From Ampullaceana balthica (taxonomy: Eukaryota > Mollusca > Gastropoda > Lymnaeidae): a stretch of DNA of 64,000 nt. Under the pieces are notes generated by a model. The model was not told the origin of the DNA, did not search any database, and worked only from the letters and a program-made list of their open reading frames with translations. Within the stretch, counting starts at the first letter, position 1; each line of letters opens with the position of its first letter. A program made the position numbers and the translations under genes. The stretch covers positions 986,217-1,050,216 of the forward strand of contig CALYLW010000135.1 of assembly GCA_944989445.1 (NCBI GenBank). The letters are read 5' to 3'. Positions 1-11,851 of the stretch are shown piece by piece.

Positions 1-2766
1 GTTGGAATAGTGGGAAGTTGTCTGGTTAGTTGGAATAGTGGGAAGTTGTCTGGTTAGTTGGAATAGTGGGAAGTTGTCTGGTTAGTTGGAATAGTGGGAA
101 GTTGTCTGGTTAGTTGGAATAGTGGGAAGTTGTCTATAGTTGGAATAGTGGGAAGTTGTCTTGTTAGTTGGAATAGTGGGAAGTTGTCTATAGTTGGAAT
201 AGTGGGAAGTTGTCTATAGTTGGAATAGTGGGAAGTTGTCTATAGTTGGAATAGTTGGAAGTTGTCTGGAGTTGGAATAGTGGGAAGTTGTCTGGTTAGT
301 TGGAATAGTGGGAAGTTGTCTATAGTTGGAATAGTGGGAAGTTGTCTATAGTTGGAATATTGGGAAGTTGTCTGGTTAGTTGAAATAGTGGGAAGTTGTC
401 TATTGTTGGAATAGTGGGAAGTTGTCTGGTTAGTGGAATAGTGGGAAGTTGTCTGTAGTTGGAATAGTGGGAAGTTGTCTGGTTAGTTGAAATAGTGAGA
501 AGTTGTCTATTGTTGGAGTAGTGGGAAGTTGTCTGGTTAGTTGGAATAGTGGGAAGTTTTCTGGTTAGTTGGAGTAGTGGGAAGTTGTCTGGTTAGTTGG
601 AATAGTGGGAAGTTGTCTGGTTAGTTGAAATAGTGGGAAGTTGTCTATAGTTGGAATAGTGGGAAGTTGTCTGTAGTTGGAATAGTGGGAAGTTGTCTGT
701 AGTTGGAATAGTGGGAAGTTGTCTGGTTAGTTGGAAAAGTGGGAAGTTGTCTGTAGTTGGAAAAGTGGGAAGTTGTCTGGTTAGTTGGAATAGTTGGAAG
801 TTGTCTGGTTAGTTGGAATAGTTGGAAGTTGTCTGGTTAGTTGGAATGGTTGGAAGTTGTCTATAGTTGGAATAGTGGGAAGTTGTCTGGTTAGTTGGAA
901 AAGTGGGAAGTTGTCTGTAGTTGGAAAAGTGGGAAGTTGTCTGGTTAGTTGGAATAGTGGGAAGTTGTCTGTAGTTGGAATAGTGGGAAGTTGTCTGGTT
1001 AGTTGGAAAAGTGGGAAGTTGTCTATTGTTGGAATAATGGGAAGTTGTCTGGTTAGTTGGAATAGTGGGAAGTTGTCTGTAGTTGGAATAGTGGGAAGTT
1101 GTCTGGTTAGTTGGAAAAATGGGAAGTTGTCTATTGTTGGAATAGTGGGAAGTTGTCTGGTTAGTTGGAATAGTGGGAAGTTGTCTGTAGTTGGAATAGT
1201 GGGAAGTTGTCTGATTAGTTGAAATAGTGGGAAGTTGTCTATTGTTGGAATAGTGGGAAGTTGTCTGGTTAGTTGGAATAGTGGGAAGTTTTCTGGTTAG
1301 TTGGAGTAGTGGGAAGTTGTCTGGTTAGTTGGAATAGTGGGAAGTTGTCTGGTTAGTTGGAATAGTGGGAAGTTGTCTATAGTTGGAATAGTGGGAAGTT
1401 GTCTGTAGTTGGAATAGTGGGAAGTTGTCTGTAGTTGGAATAGTGGGAAGTTGTCTGGTTAGTTGGAAAAGTGGGAAGTTGTCTGTAGTTGGAATAGTTG
1501 GAAGTTGTCTGGTTAGTTGGAATGGTTGGAAGTTGTCTATAGTTGGAATAGTGGGAAGTTGTCTGGTTAGTTGGAAAAGTGGGAAGTTGTCTGTAGTTGG
1601 AAAAGTGGGAAGTTGTCTGGTTAGTTGGAATAGTGGGAAGTTGTCTGGTTAGTTGGAATAGTGGGAAGTTGTCTGGTTAGTTGGAATAGTGGGAAGTTGT
1701 CTATAGTTGGAATAGTGGGAAGTTGTCTATAGTTGGAATAGTGGGAAGTTGTCTATAGTTGGAATAGTGGGAAGTTGTCTATAGTTGGAATAGTGGGAAG
1801 TTGTCTGGCTAGTTGGAATAGTGGGAAGTTGTCTATAGTTGGAATAGTGGGAAGTTGTCTGGTTAGTTGAAATAGTGGGAAGTTGTCTATTGTTGGAATA
1901 GTGGGAAGTTGTCTATAGTTGGAATAGTGGGAAGTTGTCTGGTTATTTGGAATAGTGGGAAGTTGTCTGGTTAGTTGGAATAGTGGGAAGTTGTCTATAG
2001 TTGGAATAGTGGGAAGTTGTCTATAGTTGGAATAGTGGGAAGTTGTCTGGTTAGTTGGAATAGTGGGAAGTTGTCTGGCTAGTTGGAATAGTGGGAAGTT
2101 GTCTATAGTTGGAATAGTGGGAAGTTGTCTGGTTAGTTGGAATAGTGGGAAGTTGTCTGGCTAGTTGGAATAGTGGGAAGTTGTCTATAGTTGGAATAGT
2201 GGGAAGTTGTCTATAGTTGGAATAGTGGGAAGTTGTCTGGTTATTTGGAATAGTGGGAAGTTGTCTGGTTAGTTGGAGTAGTGGGAAGTTGTCTATAGTT
2301 GGAATAGTGGGAAGTTGTCTATAGTTGGAATATTGGGAAGTTGTCTGGTTAGTTGAAATAGTGGGAAGTTGTCTATTGTTGGAATAGTGGGAAGTTGTCT
2401 ATAGTTGGAATAGTGGGAAGTTGTCTGGTTATTTGGAATAGTGGGAAGTTGTCTGGTTAGTTGGAGTAGTGGGAAGTTGTCTATAGTTGGAATAGTGGGA
2501 AGTTGTCTATAGTTGGAATATTGGGAAGTTTTCTGGTTAGTTGAAATAGTGGGAAGTTGTCTATTGTTGGAATAGTGGGAAGTTGTCTGGTTAGTTGGAA
2601 TAGTGGGAAGTTGTCTGTAGTTGGAATAGTGGGAAGTTGTCTGGTTAGTTGAAATAGTGGGAAGTTGTCTATTGTTGGAATAGTGGGAAGTTGTCTGGTT
2701 AGTTGGAATAGTGGAAAGTTGTCTGTAGTTGGAATAGGGGGAAGTTGTCTGTAGTTGGAATAGTAG
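1..2766. repeat. 2.77-kb minisatellite, mixed ~22- and ~28-bp units
   Basis: More than 100 units built on TTGGAATAGTGGGAAGTTGT, joined by short (CTATAG, CTGTAG) or long (CTGGTTAG) spacers, giving two unit lengths in an irregular order. Scattered substitutions (AATAGT to AAAAGT, GGTTGG) let variants be followed. It runs off the left edge. Open frames inside it are repeat artefacts. Confidence 0.97.
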
Positions 2767-3376
2767 GAGATGCTTTGTAATTCCGGATATCTGCCACTTG
2801 CTTTTGACGTCACTTTTTTATTGTAACTGCTGTGTTGAATGAGCCCCGCTCCCCCGGCAATAGTGTCCAAAACAACCAAATTAACCAAACTTTATCTTAT
2901 TAATCATAAGTAAAATTATTTTGAGTAAACTTGATATTTATTCTTAAGCTCACGTTTATCACTTGAAGCCTCTGAAGATATTGGAAATACCTGCCATTTT
3001 ATGGAGTATAATTAAACACTGCCACGGACGCACCTGCTGTGAATGACGTCAAATGTAGGTTAGTCGCGTGGATGTTTCGTTGCACGTTAGCGTGGGACCT
3101 GGGGCTATGGGACCATCCCTTTTCTTACGTACAGTCTCATCAACACGTCATTTCTAATAAGGATAGTAAGAGTAGCAGCCCTTTTCATCTGTTACACTCA
3201 TGCTACCAGCGACACAGGGGCACCTCCCCTTGCCCAAGCCGTTAAGAGACAAGAGGAACACGGGGACCTCCCCTGGCCCAAGCCGTAAAGAGACAAGAGG
3301 AACCAAAGCAGAAGGTTATAGTTGTATCAACTGTTGGTGAAGTTTCTGTTCATACAGCATACTCAACCCGAAAGAT
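2767..3376. other. no gene recognised
   Basis: Unique-looking sequence with two TGACGTCA palindromes (2805-2812 and 3044-3051) and a GGCCCAAGCCGT motif duplicated near 3230-3290. No supported exon. Confidence 0.5.
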
Positions 3377-3686
3377 CAGACAACTGGCCGAGTACTCGTA
3401 TCTTACAACTGGCCGAGTAATCGTATCTTACAACTGGCCGAGTAATCGTATCTTACAACTGGCCGAGTAATCGTATATTACAACTGGCCAAGTACTCGAA
3501 TCTTACAACTGGCCGAGTACTCGTATCTTACAACTGGCCGAGTACTCGTATCTTACAACTCGCCGAGTAATCGTATCTTACAACTCGCCAAGTACTCGTA
3601 TCTTACAACTGGCCGAGTAATCGTATCTTACAACTCGCCGAGTAATCGTATCTTACAACTCGCCGAGTACTCGTATCTTACAACTG
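3377..3686. repeat. 25-bp minisatellite
   Basis: About 12 units of AACTGGCCGAGTAATCGTAT plus CTTAC, with AGTAC/AGTAA and GGCC/CGCC variants. Confidence 0.95.
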
Positions 3687-4004
3687 TATAACAGTGCTGA
3701 TTAAGTTAATCTCAGCACAGGAAATTGCGTAACTTGGTTCAGAGCCACCCGGGGCGGGACAAGACATTATGGCACTACTTTCCACCAAAGACAACAACAA
3801 TTCCCACAATGTCGTGTCTATATCAAGAAAATAATAAGTAAAGTTTAGTAGCCACTAATTGGTAATGTTAAACTAGTTAAAAACATGACATGCTCTATCA
3901 AAATAAAAATAATGTGGTATTTGACATTCACCTTCACATTTCATGCCTGTCTTAAAAGTGGGTGCAAAACAAGATAAGAAAGTCCAATACGAATGGGCAT
4001 CTGG
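3687..4004. other. no gene recognised
   Basis: AT-rich, single-copy appearance, no open frame or RNA motif I can support. Confidence 0.4.
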
Positions 4005-4198
4005 GGTGGGATTGAGGATGTGAAGTGAGCCGTGTATAGTTGGACATTATTGGGGTGGGATGGGTGATTTGCAGTGAGTGGTGTCTAGTTGGAGATTATT
4101 GGGGTGGGATGGGTGATGTGCAGTGAGCCGTGTCTAGTTGGAGATTATTGGGGTGGGATGGGGGATGTGCAGTGAGTGGTGTCTAGTTGGAAATTATT
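4005..4198. repeat. ~49-bp tandem repeat
   Basis: Nearly four units beginning GGGGTGGGATGGGTGATGTG and ending TCTAGTTGGAGATTATT. Confidence 0.9.
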
Positions 4199-4805
4199 GG
4201 GCCAAGACGGAATCCACATTGTGGGGCCCAAAAAAATGTCAAATTAATTATATAATAGTATAAATCGTTTCGTTAATCGCATTCATAATCAAACTTCACT
4301 TAAAATGTATACAAAAACTTTACACCAGCATTCGTTGGGACCTTGCTTTTCTTATACATATTCTTCGAACTCATGATGAACACGGAACACCACACACAAG
4401 CACATATACAGCATGCAAACTAGAAATCACACAAACACGTACATAACATTAAAAAAACAGTGACTATAGCAAATTAAAAAGCACACACTGGCAAACGAAC
4501 TGGCACACGTATCTGTCACAGTCCAGGAAACAGGCAGTACTCCGGCAGTACGCTACTAACAAGATAATCGTTCTTATATCCGAATTCTGCTATCTGCCCA
4601 ATGACGTAATAGGCAGATATGAACACACCACGAATGACGTAATAGGCAGATATGAACACACCACGGAGACCAGGAAGTTAAATCCTCAAAACACTTGTAG
4701 AGGAGAGTTTATCTTTGCTTCATCGGACTCAAACGGGACATCGCTCTAATGGCGCATGTGGTACATAATTCTAAAATTTAAATATTCAAACTCATTTGGT
4801 AGCAT
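4199..4805. other. unassigned, with a 34-bp direct duplication
   Basis: AATGACGTAATAGGCAGATA is repeated twice in a row near 4600-4670. The rest is AT-rich without a gene. Confidence 0.5.
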
Positions 4806-5312
4806 CCGCACATGTCCACCCACTGACCCCCATCTTGTCCACCCACTGACCCCCATCTTGTCTAGCTACTGATCCCCATCTTGTCTAGCTACTGACCCCC
4901 ATCTTGTCCACCCACTGACCCCCATCTTGTCCACCCACTGACCCCCATCTTGTCTAGCTACTGACCCCCATCTTGTCTAGCTACTGACCCCCATCTTGTC
5001 TAGCTACTGACCCCCATCTTGTCCACCCACTGACCCCCATCTTGTCCACCCACTGACCCCCATCTTGTCTAGCTACTGACCCCCATCTTGTCTAGCTACT
5101 GACCCCCATCTTGTCCACCCACTGACCCCCATCTTGTCTAGCTACTGACCCCCATCTTGTCTAGCTACTGACCCCCATCTTGTCCACCCACTGACCCCCA
5201 TCTTGTCCACCCACTGACCCCCATCTTGTCTAGCTACTGACCCCCATCTTGTCTAGCTACTGACCCCCATCTTGTCCACCCACTGACCCCCATCTTGTCT
5301 AGCCACTGATCC
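4806..5312. repeat. 23-bp minisatellite
   Basis: About 22 units of CTGACCCCCATCTTGT preceded by either CCACCCA or CTAGCTA. The two unit types run in small blocks, suggesting later duplication of pairs and triplets. Confidence 0.96.
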
Positions 5313-6040
5313 CACCGCCTTAGAGAAAAAGTCCTTGTATTTCGGACGTCTAACAGAACAAACTTGGATATTTGATGTAAGATCTTATTGAATCAAGGTA
5401 ATGCTATCTTTGGGAAAATGGGCTGGAGGCTTGTTTCATTTACTTAAGATCGTTTTAAAAATTTGCTATTTACTCGTGGTCATGGTGTTAAAAAAAATCA
5501 TTAAATTATTGAAATTTCTTCTTCATTTATGTTTAAAAAATGTTTGTTGACCCTGACTACCCCCCCCCCTTTTCAACCACAGCCCCAACTGTTAAATACA
5601 CGACCCCCCTCCCCGGGTCCTTGCATTAAAAACTCCTCGGATGTTTGATATGGGGGGGGGCAGCTATTCAGAGAATTCAGACAAAACAAGTTCAATTATC
5701 CCCGCCAATGGCCATATCACAGACACTGGATTATTTTCTGAGCAGACAAGAAGACATCCGACTGGCGTGTTGAACACCCTCAATTCCCAACACTAAACAC
5801 ACAAGAACCTCGCCCTTACCCCCCCCCCAACCTCTGAAAGGTTGTTGAATGGCTTTGTGCTGGTCAGTGGGCTTGACCTGGTGCTGCCCAGGCCAGGATC
5901 CCGTCCCTTCCACCTCACCCCCCCAACTTGTGTTTATAGTACAACTTCTGGTAACTTTTCCACCAGTGATCTGCATCGGTTGTTTTAGTAAAATGGTGAA
6001 GAAAAACGAGACTGGGCAGCTTGAAGGGTTATAATTATAT
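5313..6040. other. no gene recognised
   Basis: Contains poly-C and poly-G tracts (about 5560-5670 and 5820) and short overlapping open frames on both strands. None resembles a known protein. Confidence 0.4.
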
Positions 6041-6047
6041 CTGCAAT

Positions 6048-6250
6048 CTAGAGGCACGGTGGTAGAGTGGCATGCGCGCTCGGCTGGCGTACCGACGGTC
6101 ACGGGCTCGAATCCTAGTGATCCCGAGCCAAGGGTGAGTCCAGCCAGTTTCAAATGGGCAACTTACCCTAGTTAGGGATACAAGGACAGCTGGGTAATGC
6201 GTGGAACCCTGTTCCCAGTCAGACGACTCTCTTGATTCAGTTGATTTATA
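6048..6250 (+). mobile_element. tRNA-derived SINE
   Basis: Starts GAGGCACGGTGGTAGAGTGG. An A-box-like block (TGGCATGCGCGCTCGG) is followed by a B-box GGCTCGAATCC at about 6104-6114, the RNA polymerase III promoter layout of a tRNA gene. A non-tRNA body follows. No intact tRNA cloverleaf, so a SINE rather than a tRNA gene. The 3' end is not sharply defined. Confidence 0.75.
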
Positions 6251-6319
6251 TATGGTCTGCCAGACACTGCGCGGCAGTTTACAGTTACCACGCAGCAAAT
6301 TTTGACAAAATCTGGGCTT

Positions 6320-6420
6320 TTTTATTTTATTTGTTGTTGCCGAAACGGTCGTTGTTCTGTAACGCCCTGTCAGGCCTAAACATATCCTGCTTTAATAACA
6401 CATTTTTAAAAACCAATTTC
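6320..6420 (+). mobile_element. Penelope-like terminal repeat relic
   Basis: TTGCCGAAACGGTCGTTGTT followed by CTGTCAGGCCTAAACAT resembles the terminal repeats of the Penelope-like element at 32285-33540. No coding part is attached. Confidence 0.5.
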
Positions 6421-6489
6421 CCATAAGGATAATATATGTGTGGATTCAGAAACGTGTTTCCTTATCTTTACTGCTTCACGGTTTGGACA

Positions 6490-6632
6490 CACTGCCACAA
6501 GGCAGTTTTCTAGGTCTTCACAGCACATGCATATAGAAGTCATAGTCACAAGGCAGTTTCATAGGCCCTAAAGGCCTGGACACACAGGGCAGTTTCATAG
6601 GCCCTAAAGGCCTGGACACACAGGGCAGTGGT
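6490..6632. repeat. ~40-bp tandem repeat, about 3 copies
   Basis: Units share AGGCAGTTTCATAGGCCCTA and AAGGCCTGGACACAC; the first copy is divergent. Confidence 0.75.
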
Positions 6633-6639
6633 TTAGCCC

Positions 6640-6797
6640 CTTAAACAGGATTGGGACTTGTTGGGGCCCCAAGCTATTTGAGATATGGGGGCCCTTTTGA
6701 AGTCCAGATATTCAATGTCAGAGCCAAATATAAAATAAATTCTGGGGGGTCCCCAAGAAGGCGGGGGCCCTAAGCTATAGCTTGTTTAGCAAATAGG
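6640..6797. other. GGGGCCC-rich block, unassigned
   Basis: Two GGGGCCCC/GGGGGCCC motifs sit in inverted arrangement near 6662 and 6760, like the ends of a small DNA transposon, but I could not define ends. Confidence 0.3.
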
Positions 6798-7025
6798 TAA
6801 ATCCAGCACCGCCCTTACACTTTAAAGGGGCGTCATGATAATAAAATCCAGCACTGCCCTTACACTTTAAAGGGGCGTCATGATAATAAAATCCAGCACC
6901 GCCCTTACACTTTACAGGGGCGTCATGATAATAAAATCCAGCACCGCCCTTACACTTAACAGGGGCATCATGATAATAAAATCCAGCACCGCCCTTACAC
7001 TTTAAGGGGCGTCATGATAACAAAA
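6798..7025. repeat. 45-bp tandem repeat, 5 copies
   Basis: Units contain ATCCAGCACCGCCCTTACAC and GGGGCGTCATGATAATAAA. Confidence 0.93.
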
Positions 7026-7056
7026 TCAATCGTGAAATAGTTTGAACCAATACTTC

Positions 7057-7350
7057 AACAGGTAAGCCACATAGACTTTGACACATATGTACATTTCAAC
7101 AGGTAAGCCACATAGACTTTGACACATATATGTACATTTCAACAGGTAAGCCACATAGACTTTGACACATATATGTACATTTCAACAGGTAAGCCACATA
7201 GACTGACACATATATGTACATTTCAACAGGTAAGCCACATAGACTGACACATATATGTACATTTCAACAGGTAAGCCACATAGACTTTAACACATATATG
7301 TACATTTCAACAGGTAAGCCACATAGACTTTGACACATATATGTACATTC
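7057..7350 (+). repeat. ~41-43-bp tandem repeat carrying a splice-donor motif
   Basis: Seven units of TTTCAACAGGTAAGCCACAT. Each holds a perfect CAG|GTAAG 5' splice-site consensus on the plus strand. No gene is recognised on this strand here. Confidence 0.93.
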
Positions 7351-7689
7351 AGTATATTATAAAATACATAAACCAATATATTTTCTGGTAGCATAAGAAA
7401 TATTAATTACATAGCATTCAGTACACCATGACAGTACTTGGTAAAATGAGACATAAAATAATTCCTAGTTACAACAGGATGTTTTTGTAAGCAAAGGGTA
7501 GTAGTGTTGTTGTTGTTTAAACTTATTTCTCGATCACTTCCCCTCTCCCTATCCTGATCCAGCTTACCATAGCTGCCTCATCAGATGGGAGCTAAAGGTC
7601 AACACCAGGACACATAATGGACAGAACAAGAAGGCTATGCTGTACTTACTTTACTTAATTTTTCAACACAAAAAAGTACACTGGCCAAA

Positions 7690-9905
7690 CAAACCGGAAT
7701 AGCCACAATAAAAGGCCCAAATAATAAAACCTATAATGATAATGAGACTAAAGCTAATATCCTTAACACATATTTTGCATCATCATTTTCGGCCTCAGGT
7801 GAAAAAGGAAGTTTTAACAAATTTAAATAAAATGTAAGAAATAGGTAACATAACTGTAGACGAGATAGGTATACATACACTACCAAATTTTTTTTTAAAA
7901 TAAACAAAGCTACTGGCCCAGATGAATTGCCTGCAAGATTATTAAAAGAACTAAGCAATGAACTGTCCCCAATCCTTGTAGTTCTTTTTCAAGCCTCTCT
8001 AAAACAGGGTAAAGTGCCCCAGGATTGGAAATTAGCAAACGTAACTCCCCTCTTTAAGAAAGGGGATAAATCAGACCCTGGTAATTACAGACCTGTATCA
8101 CTTACTAGTATCACCTGTAAATTACTAGAACATGTATATAGTAAAATAGTTAACCACCTAGACCTTGACAAATATAATGCCCTATGCCCACATCAACACG
8201 GCTTTAGACAAATCAGATCACGTGAAACACAATTAATAGGTTTAATAGATGAACTATCAAAAGGCTTAGAAAAAAATGATCAAACAGACACAATATTACT
8301 AGACTTCTCAAAAGCATTTGACAAAGTTCACCACTTTAGTTTACTCAAAAAAACTTAATTACTTTGGAATCTCAGGTGCCTTACATCTCTGGATCCAAGA
8401 CTTCCTTTTGGGTAGGGAGCAAACTGTAATAATTAATGGATCTAAATCTGCACCAATAAAGGTTAACTCAGGAGTTCCACAGGGAACTGTGCTAGGTCCC
8501 TTTATTCGGGGCTGGAGGCCCAAAATGTCTTTTTTCATAAACGTTTTAAGATTTTATTCCCAATTCAATTATTAAAGATCTTGAGAAATATAGATAAATA
8601 TATCCACTATAAAATTGATTGAAATAAATAGGTGTTTTGAACTTGATATCTTGCACTAATGGGGCCCTTAATGTCGTTTTTTGCTTATATGAGCTATATA
8701 AAATTAGTTTATGCGTTAGCTACTGAGTAAATGATTGGATCTTTACCAAACTTTGTATATAAAAACTTGGTAGCCCATATTAAAATAACAAATGGCACTG
8801 CACTTCTAATGTCCAATTGTTCAGGGCCGGGGGCCCCAAATGTATTTTTTTTGTATACTCTAAGATTTATTTCCCACTCAGTTTTTAACGATCTTGAGAA
8901 ATATATCCATGAGGAAACTGAATTTAAATGAACAGGTTTTCAAAATGTACATCTTGAACCGAATGGGCCCGGGGGCCCCTTAATGTATTTTTTCATTATA
9001 TTAGCTATATAAAAATTAGTTTAAGTGTTAGATAATGAGAAAATAACTGGATTTTGACCAAATTCGGTATATAAAAACATAAGAGCCTAAATTAAATTAC
9101 TATAGGGCACTGAACTGCTAATTTCCATTTCCTCAGGACTGGGGGCCCTAAATGTGTTTTTTACTAACTTTTAATATTGTATTCCCCATTCAATTTTACA
9201 CGATATTGATAAATATAGATAAATATATTTATATATTTGTTATGAAATTGATTGAAATGAACAGATTTTTAACTTCATATGTTAAACTGATGGGCCCGGT
9301 GACCTTTAATGTACAAAATGTAATTCTTTTTTTATCTATATGTATTCCTTTTTACTGAGATCGTCTGCTAGTAAGAATATAAAATCAAAATGCTACCTCA
9401 CTTTGGTGAGACCTGTACTAGAATTTACATCTTCTGTATGGGACCCATCCACCAAAGAAAACTTTGATAAACTAGAACAAATTAAAAAAAAGAGCTGCCA
9501 GATTCATTACTGGAGAATATTCAAAACTGACAAGAGTACCACCATTAGTTAAATCATTAAACCTTGAAACACTAGAGGATAGAAGAAGAGTAAAGTAGTA
9601 ATAATACATAAATCAATTAATTCTAATTTAGAAATACAACACAAAGACAAACTAATACAACCCTCAGATAGACATAAGGATAAAAACACCTTTCTCATTC
9701 CGTATGCAAGAACAAACACATACAAATTTTCGTTCTTCCATTACGGAATTCGGGCGTGAAATGGGTTGCCTGTAGAAACCAGGAAAACCAACACTTTATC
9801 AACATTTAAAACTCTAATAAGAATGCAGGACTAGACACAAACCATAGATAAGCGTAGGACGCAATAATCTTCTGTATAAAAGGAGCATCTGTAACAGATA
9901 AGATA
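7690..9905 (+). mobile_element. CR1-like non-LTR retrotransposon, broken and interrupted
   Basis: Reverse transcriptase pieces in order: KATGPDELPARLLKEL, VPQDWKLANVTPLFKKGDK, NYRPVSLTSITCKLLE, LLDFSKAFDKVHH and SGVPQGTVLGP, with a frameshift near 8335. The YxDD-containing middle is absent and replaced by an inserted repeat (8505-9340). The 3' part resumes at about 9345 (LVRPVLEFTSSVWDPSTKEN) and ends in a GATAAGATAAGAT tail. Non-autonomous and dead. Confidence 0.9.
8505..9340. repeat. three divergent ~315-bp units inserted in the CR1 copy
   Basis: CAGGGCCGGGGGCCCCAAAT and TTGAGAAATATAGATAAATA recur at about 8505, 8826 and 9136. Copies differ by many substitutions and small gaps, so the triplication is old. 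It replaces roughly 400 nt of the LINE. Confidence 0.7.
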
Positions 9906-10059
9906 AGATGCCAAGGCAAGTAGGCAATTAAAGTCTTTACAACAAATTAAATGTCTTCAAAAAATACAATTTGACATTTATTTCTTAGTTGTTTATCAAG
10001 GTAATTTTGTGTGTATTCTTTTTGTGTTGTGTTGGTCTCTTATGTCTCACATGTCATTG

Positions 10060-10195
10060 GGTATGGGGCCATTCATGCATGCCATGGCCAATGTGATGTT
10101 ACCCATGGCCATTGGCAATATAAATATTATACAGGGCCATGGCCAATGTGAAATTACCCAGGGCCATGGCCAAAGTGATATTACCAGGGCTTCAT
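10060..10195. repeat. degenerate ~27-50-bp repeat of GGCCATGGCCAA
   Basis: GGCCATGGCCAATGTGA-type units, each with a GGCCATGGCC palindrome, occur about four times. Confidence 0.6.
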
Positions 10196-10274
10196 TTGTC
10201 AATATCCAGGAACTAAACTATTAACTGGGGGAAGAAGTAGTGTCTCTATCGAGGAAACACTATTTATCTGCCTG

Positions 10275-10352
10275 TTTGTTGTTTATAGTGGTGGGTCATT
10301 TGTTGTTTATAGTGGTGGGTCATTTGTTGTTTATAGTGGTAGGTCATTTGTT
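10275..10352. repeat. 24-bp tandem repeat, 3 copies
   Basis: TTTGTTGTTTATAGTGGTGG plus GTCA. A further copy lies at about 11092-11114, beyond the hairpin. Confidence 0.85.
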
Positions 10353-10639
10353 AACCACATTTTATTAACTCCCTTTCGTTCCTGTGGATTGTCTGTCCAC
10401 AATTTTTCAAATCTGTCAACGTAAAATTAAACCACTACTGATGGTCCTAGAGATCTCAAAATTTTACCACAGATAGATAGATCTTGGATGACAATACATT
10501 GTATCAAAATTTCAGATCGATCGAATGTACCGTAATTAAATTAATGCATTTCTTAGTTTATCTTTATATAAGCATCTGTACCGTCTGCTTTTGTTGACAT
10601 CCATGAGTTCACCCCGTGACCACATCACCGTGTTTTTAA

Positions 10640-11114
10640 AACGTTGGGCGGGCGCTTATGAGGTGTTTGGTATAAAAAAAATAGAGGTAAAAAAAATATT
10701 TTTTAAAACCACGTTTTTGTAAGTGGACTAAAAAGAATAAAATAAATAGAGGTAAAAAAAAAGATTTTTAAAAAACACCTTTTTATAAGTGTACTAAAAA
10801 GAAGAAAATAATTTTAAACTAATAAGTTCAAGTACTTTCATATAATATGACTAAAAACGTGGGGCGGGTGTTTGGTATAAAAATTAAAGATTTATAATTA
10901 AGAAGGCAAAAAAGATATCTATAAGTGAGAGAATGAGTGAATGGATATGTAAAACCTCATAAGCGCCTGCCCAATGTTTTTAGTCATATTATATGAAAGT
11001 ACTTGAACTTAGTTTTAAATTATTTTCTTCTTTTTAGTACACTTTTAACAATGTGGTTTTTAAAAATCTTTTTTTTTACCTCTATTTATTATTTATAGTG
11101 GTGGGTCATTTGTT
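10640..11114. mobile_element. foldback / MITE-like hairpin with ~145-bp arms
   Basis: Arms at 10738-10883 and 10955-11095 are inverted copies (for example AAGTTCAAGTACTTTCATAT against ATATGAAAGTACTTGAACTT). A second inverted pair, GGCGGGCGCTTATGAGG / CCTCATAAGCGCCTGCCC, lies at 10647 and about 10954. The left arm also carries a tandem duplication. Confidence 0.75.
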
Positions 11115-11850
11115 GAGAAATTGTGTTGATTTGGATGTAAATATATGCTGATCAATAGGAAAGAGACGAGATGCAAGCCAATAAGGAAATACATATCAAT
11201 AGTTAACTGAAGACCAGAACACTGGAACACTGTAGGACATCACAATTGAATTCTGGGACCAGGTTAAAACAATTCTGACAGGATGAAATGTTAAGTCATG
11301 GATGGAACTGAATGGAAATATGTGTATATTTTTTGTGTGTGCATATTTGGACACAACCTGAGGGAGGGATGCCTTAGTGCACGTACCACGGTCAAGTAGA
11401 GACTTGGATTTGGACAAAGAACTTAGCCGTTTGAGAAAGTTGATAGTCTTTAGATTCAGTTGTCATGAGTTGTCTATGTGTTAATTTATATATGGTCATT
11501 TGTATGGACTAGCTCTGTCACTCGTGAGAAAGAGAGTAGGTTCATGAAATGAGATCATTTCACTACATATGCCAGAAAAAAATTCTTATTCCCCTCACAA
11601 ACCAAACTTAAAATACTGTATAAAATTTCCAAACAAACTGAAGGGAGGAGAGCAATGCTGAATGCAGGTTCATAATTTATAATAAATAAAATTATTTTCC
11701 AAAGATTTGGGTTAAGTGGACCAAGTGAATTAAAGCCCAGGCTATGTCAAGTCACAAGACAGAATAACACAGGTCCTAGTCCTGAAAGTCTTTAAATCTG
11801 ACCCCATTCCTGCTACAAAATAATATTCTAACATTAGTGACAATAGTAAT
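11115..11850. other. no gene recognised
   Basis: Unremarkable AT-rich DNA. A 73-codon minus frame at 11196-11417 has no similarity I know. Confidence 0.4.
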
Positions 11851-11851
11851 A

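Noticed and set aside
794..1652. Long plus-strand frames with repeated VGIVGSCLVSW peptides
   Set aside because: Pure products of the minisatellite at 1-2766. No codon bias, start context or domain; frames end wherever unit lengths shift phase.
6048..6125. Functional tRNA gene
   Set aside because: A and B boxes are present but arms do not pair as a cloverleaf, and the sequence continues into a SINE body.
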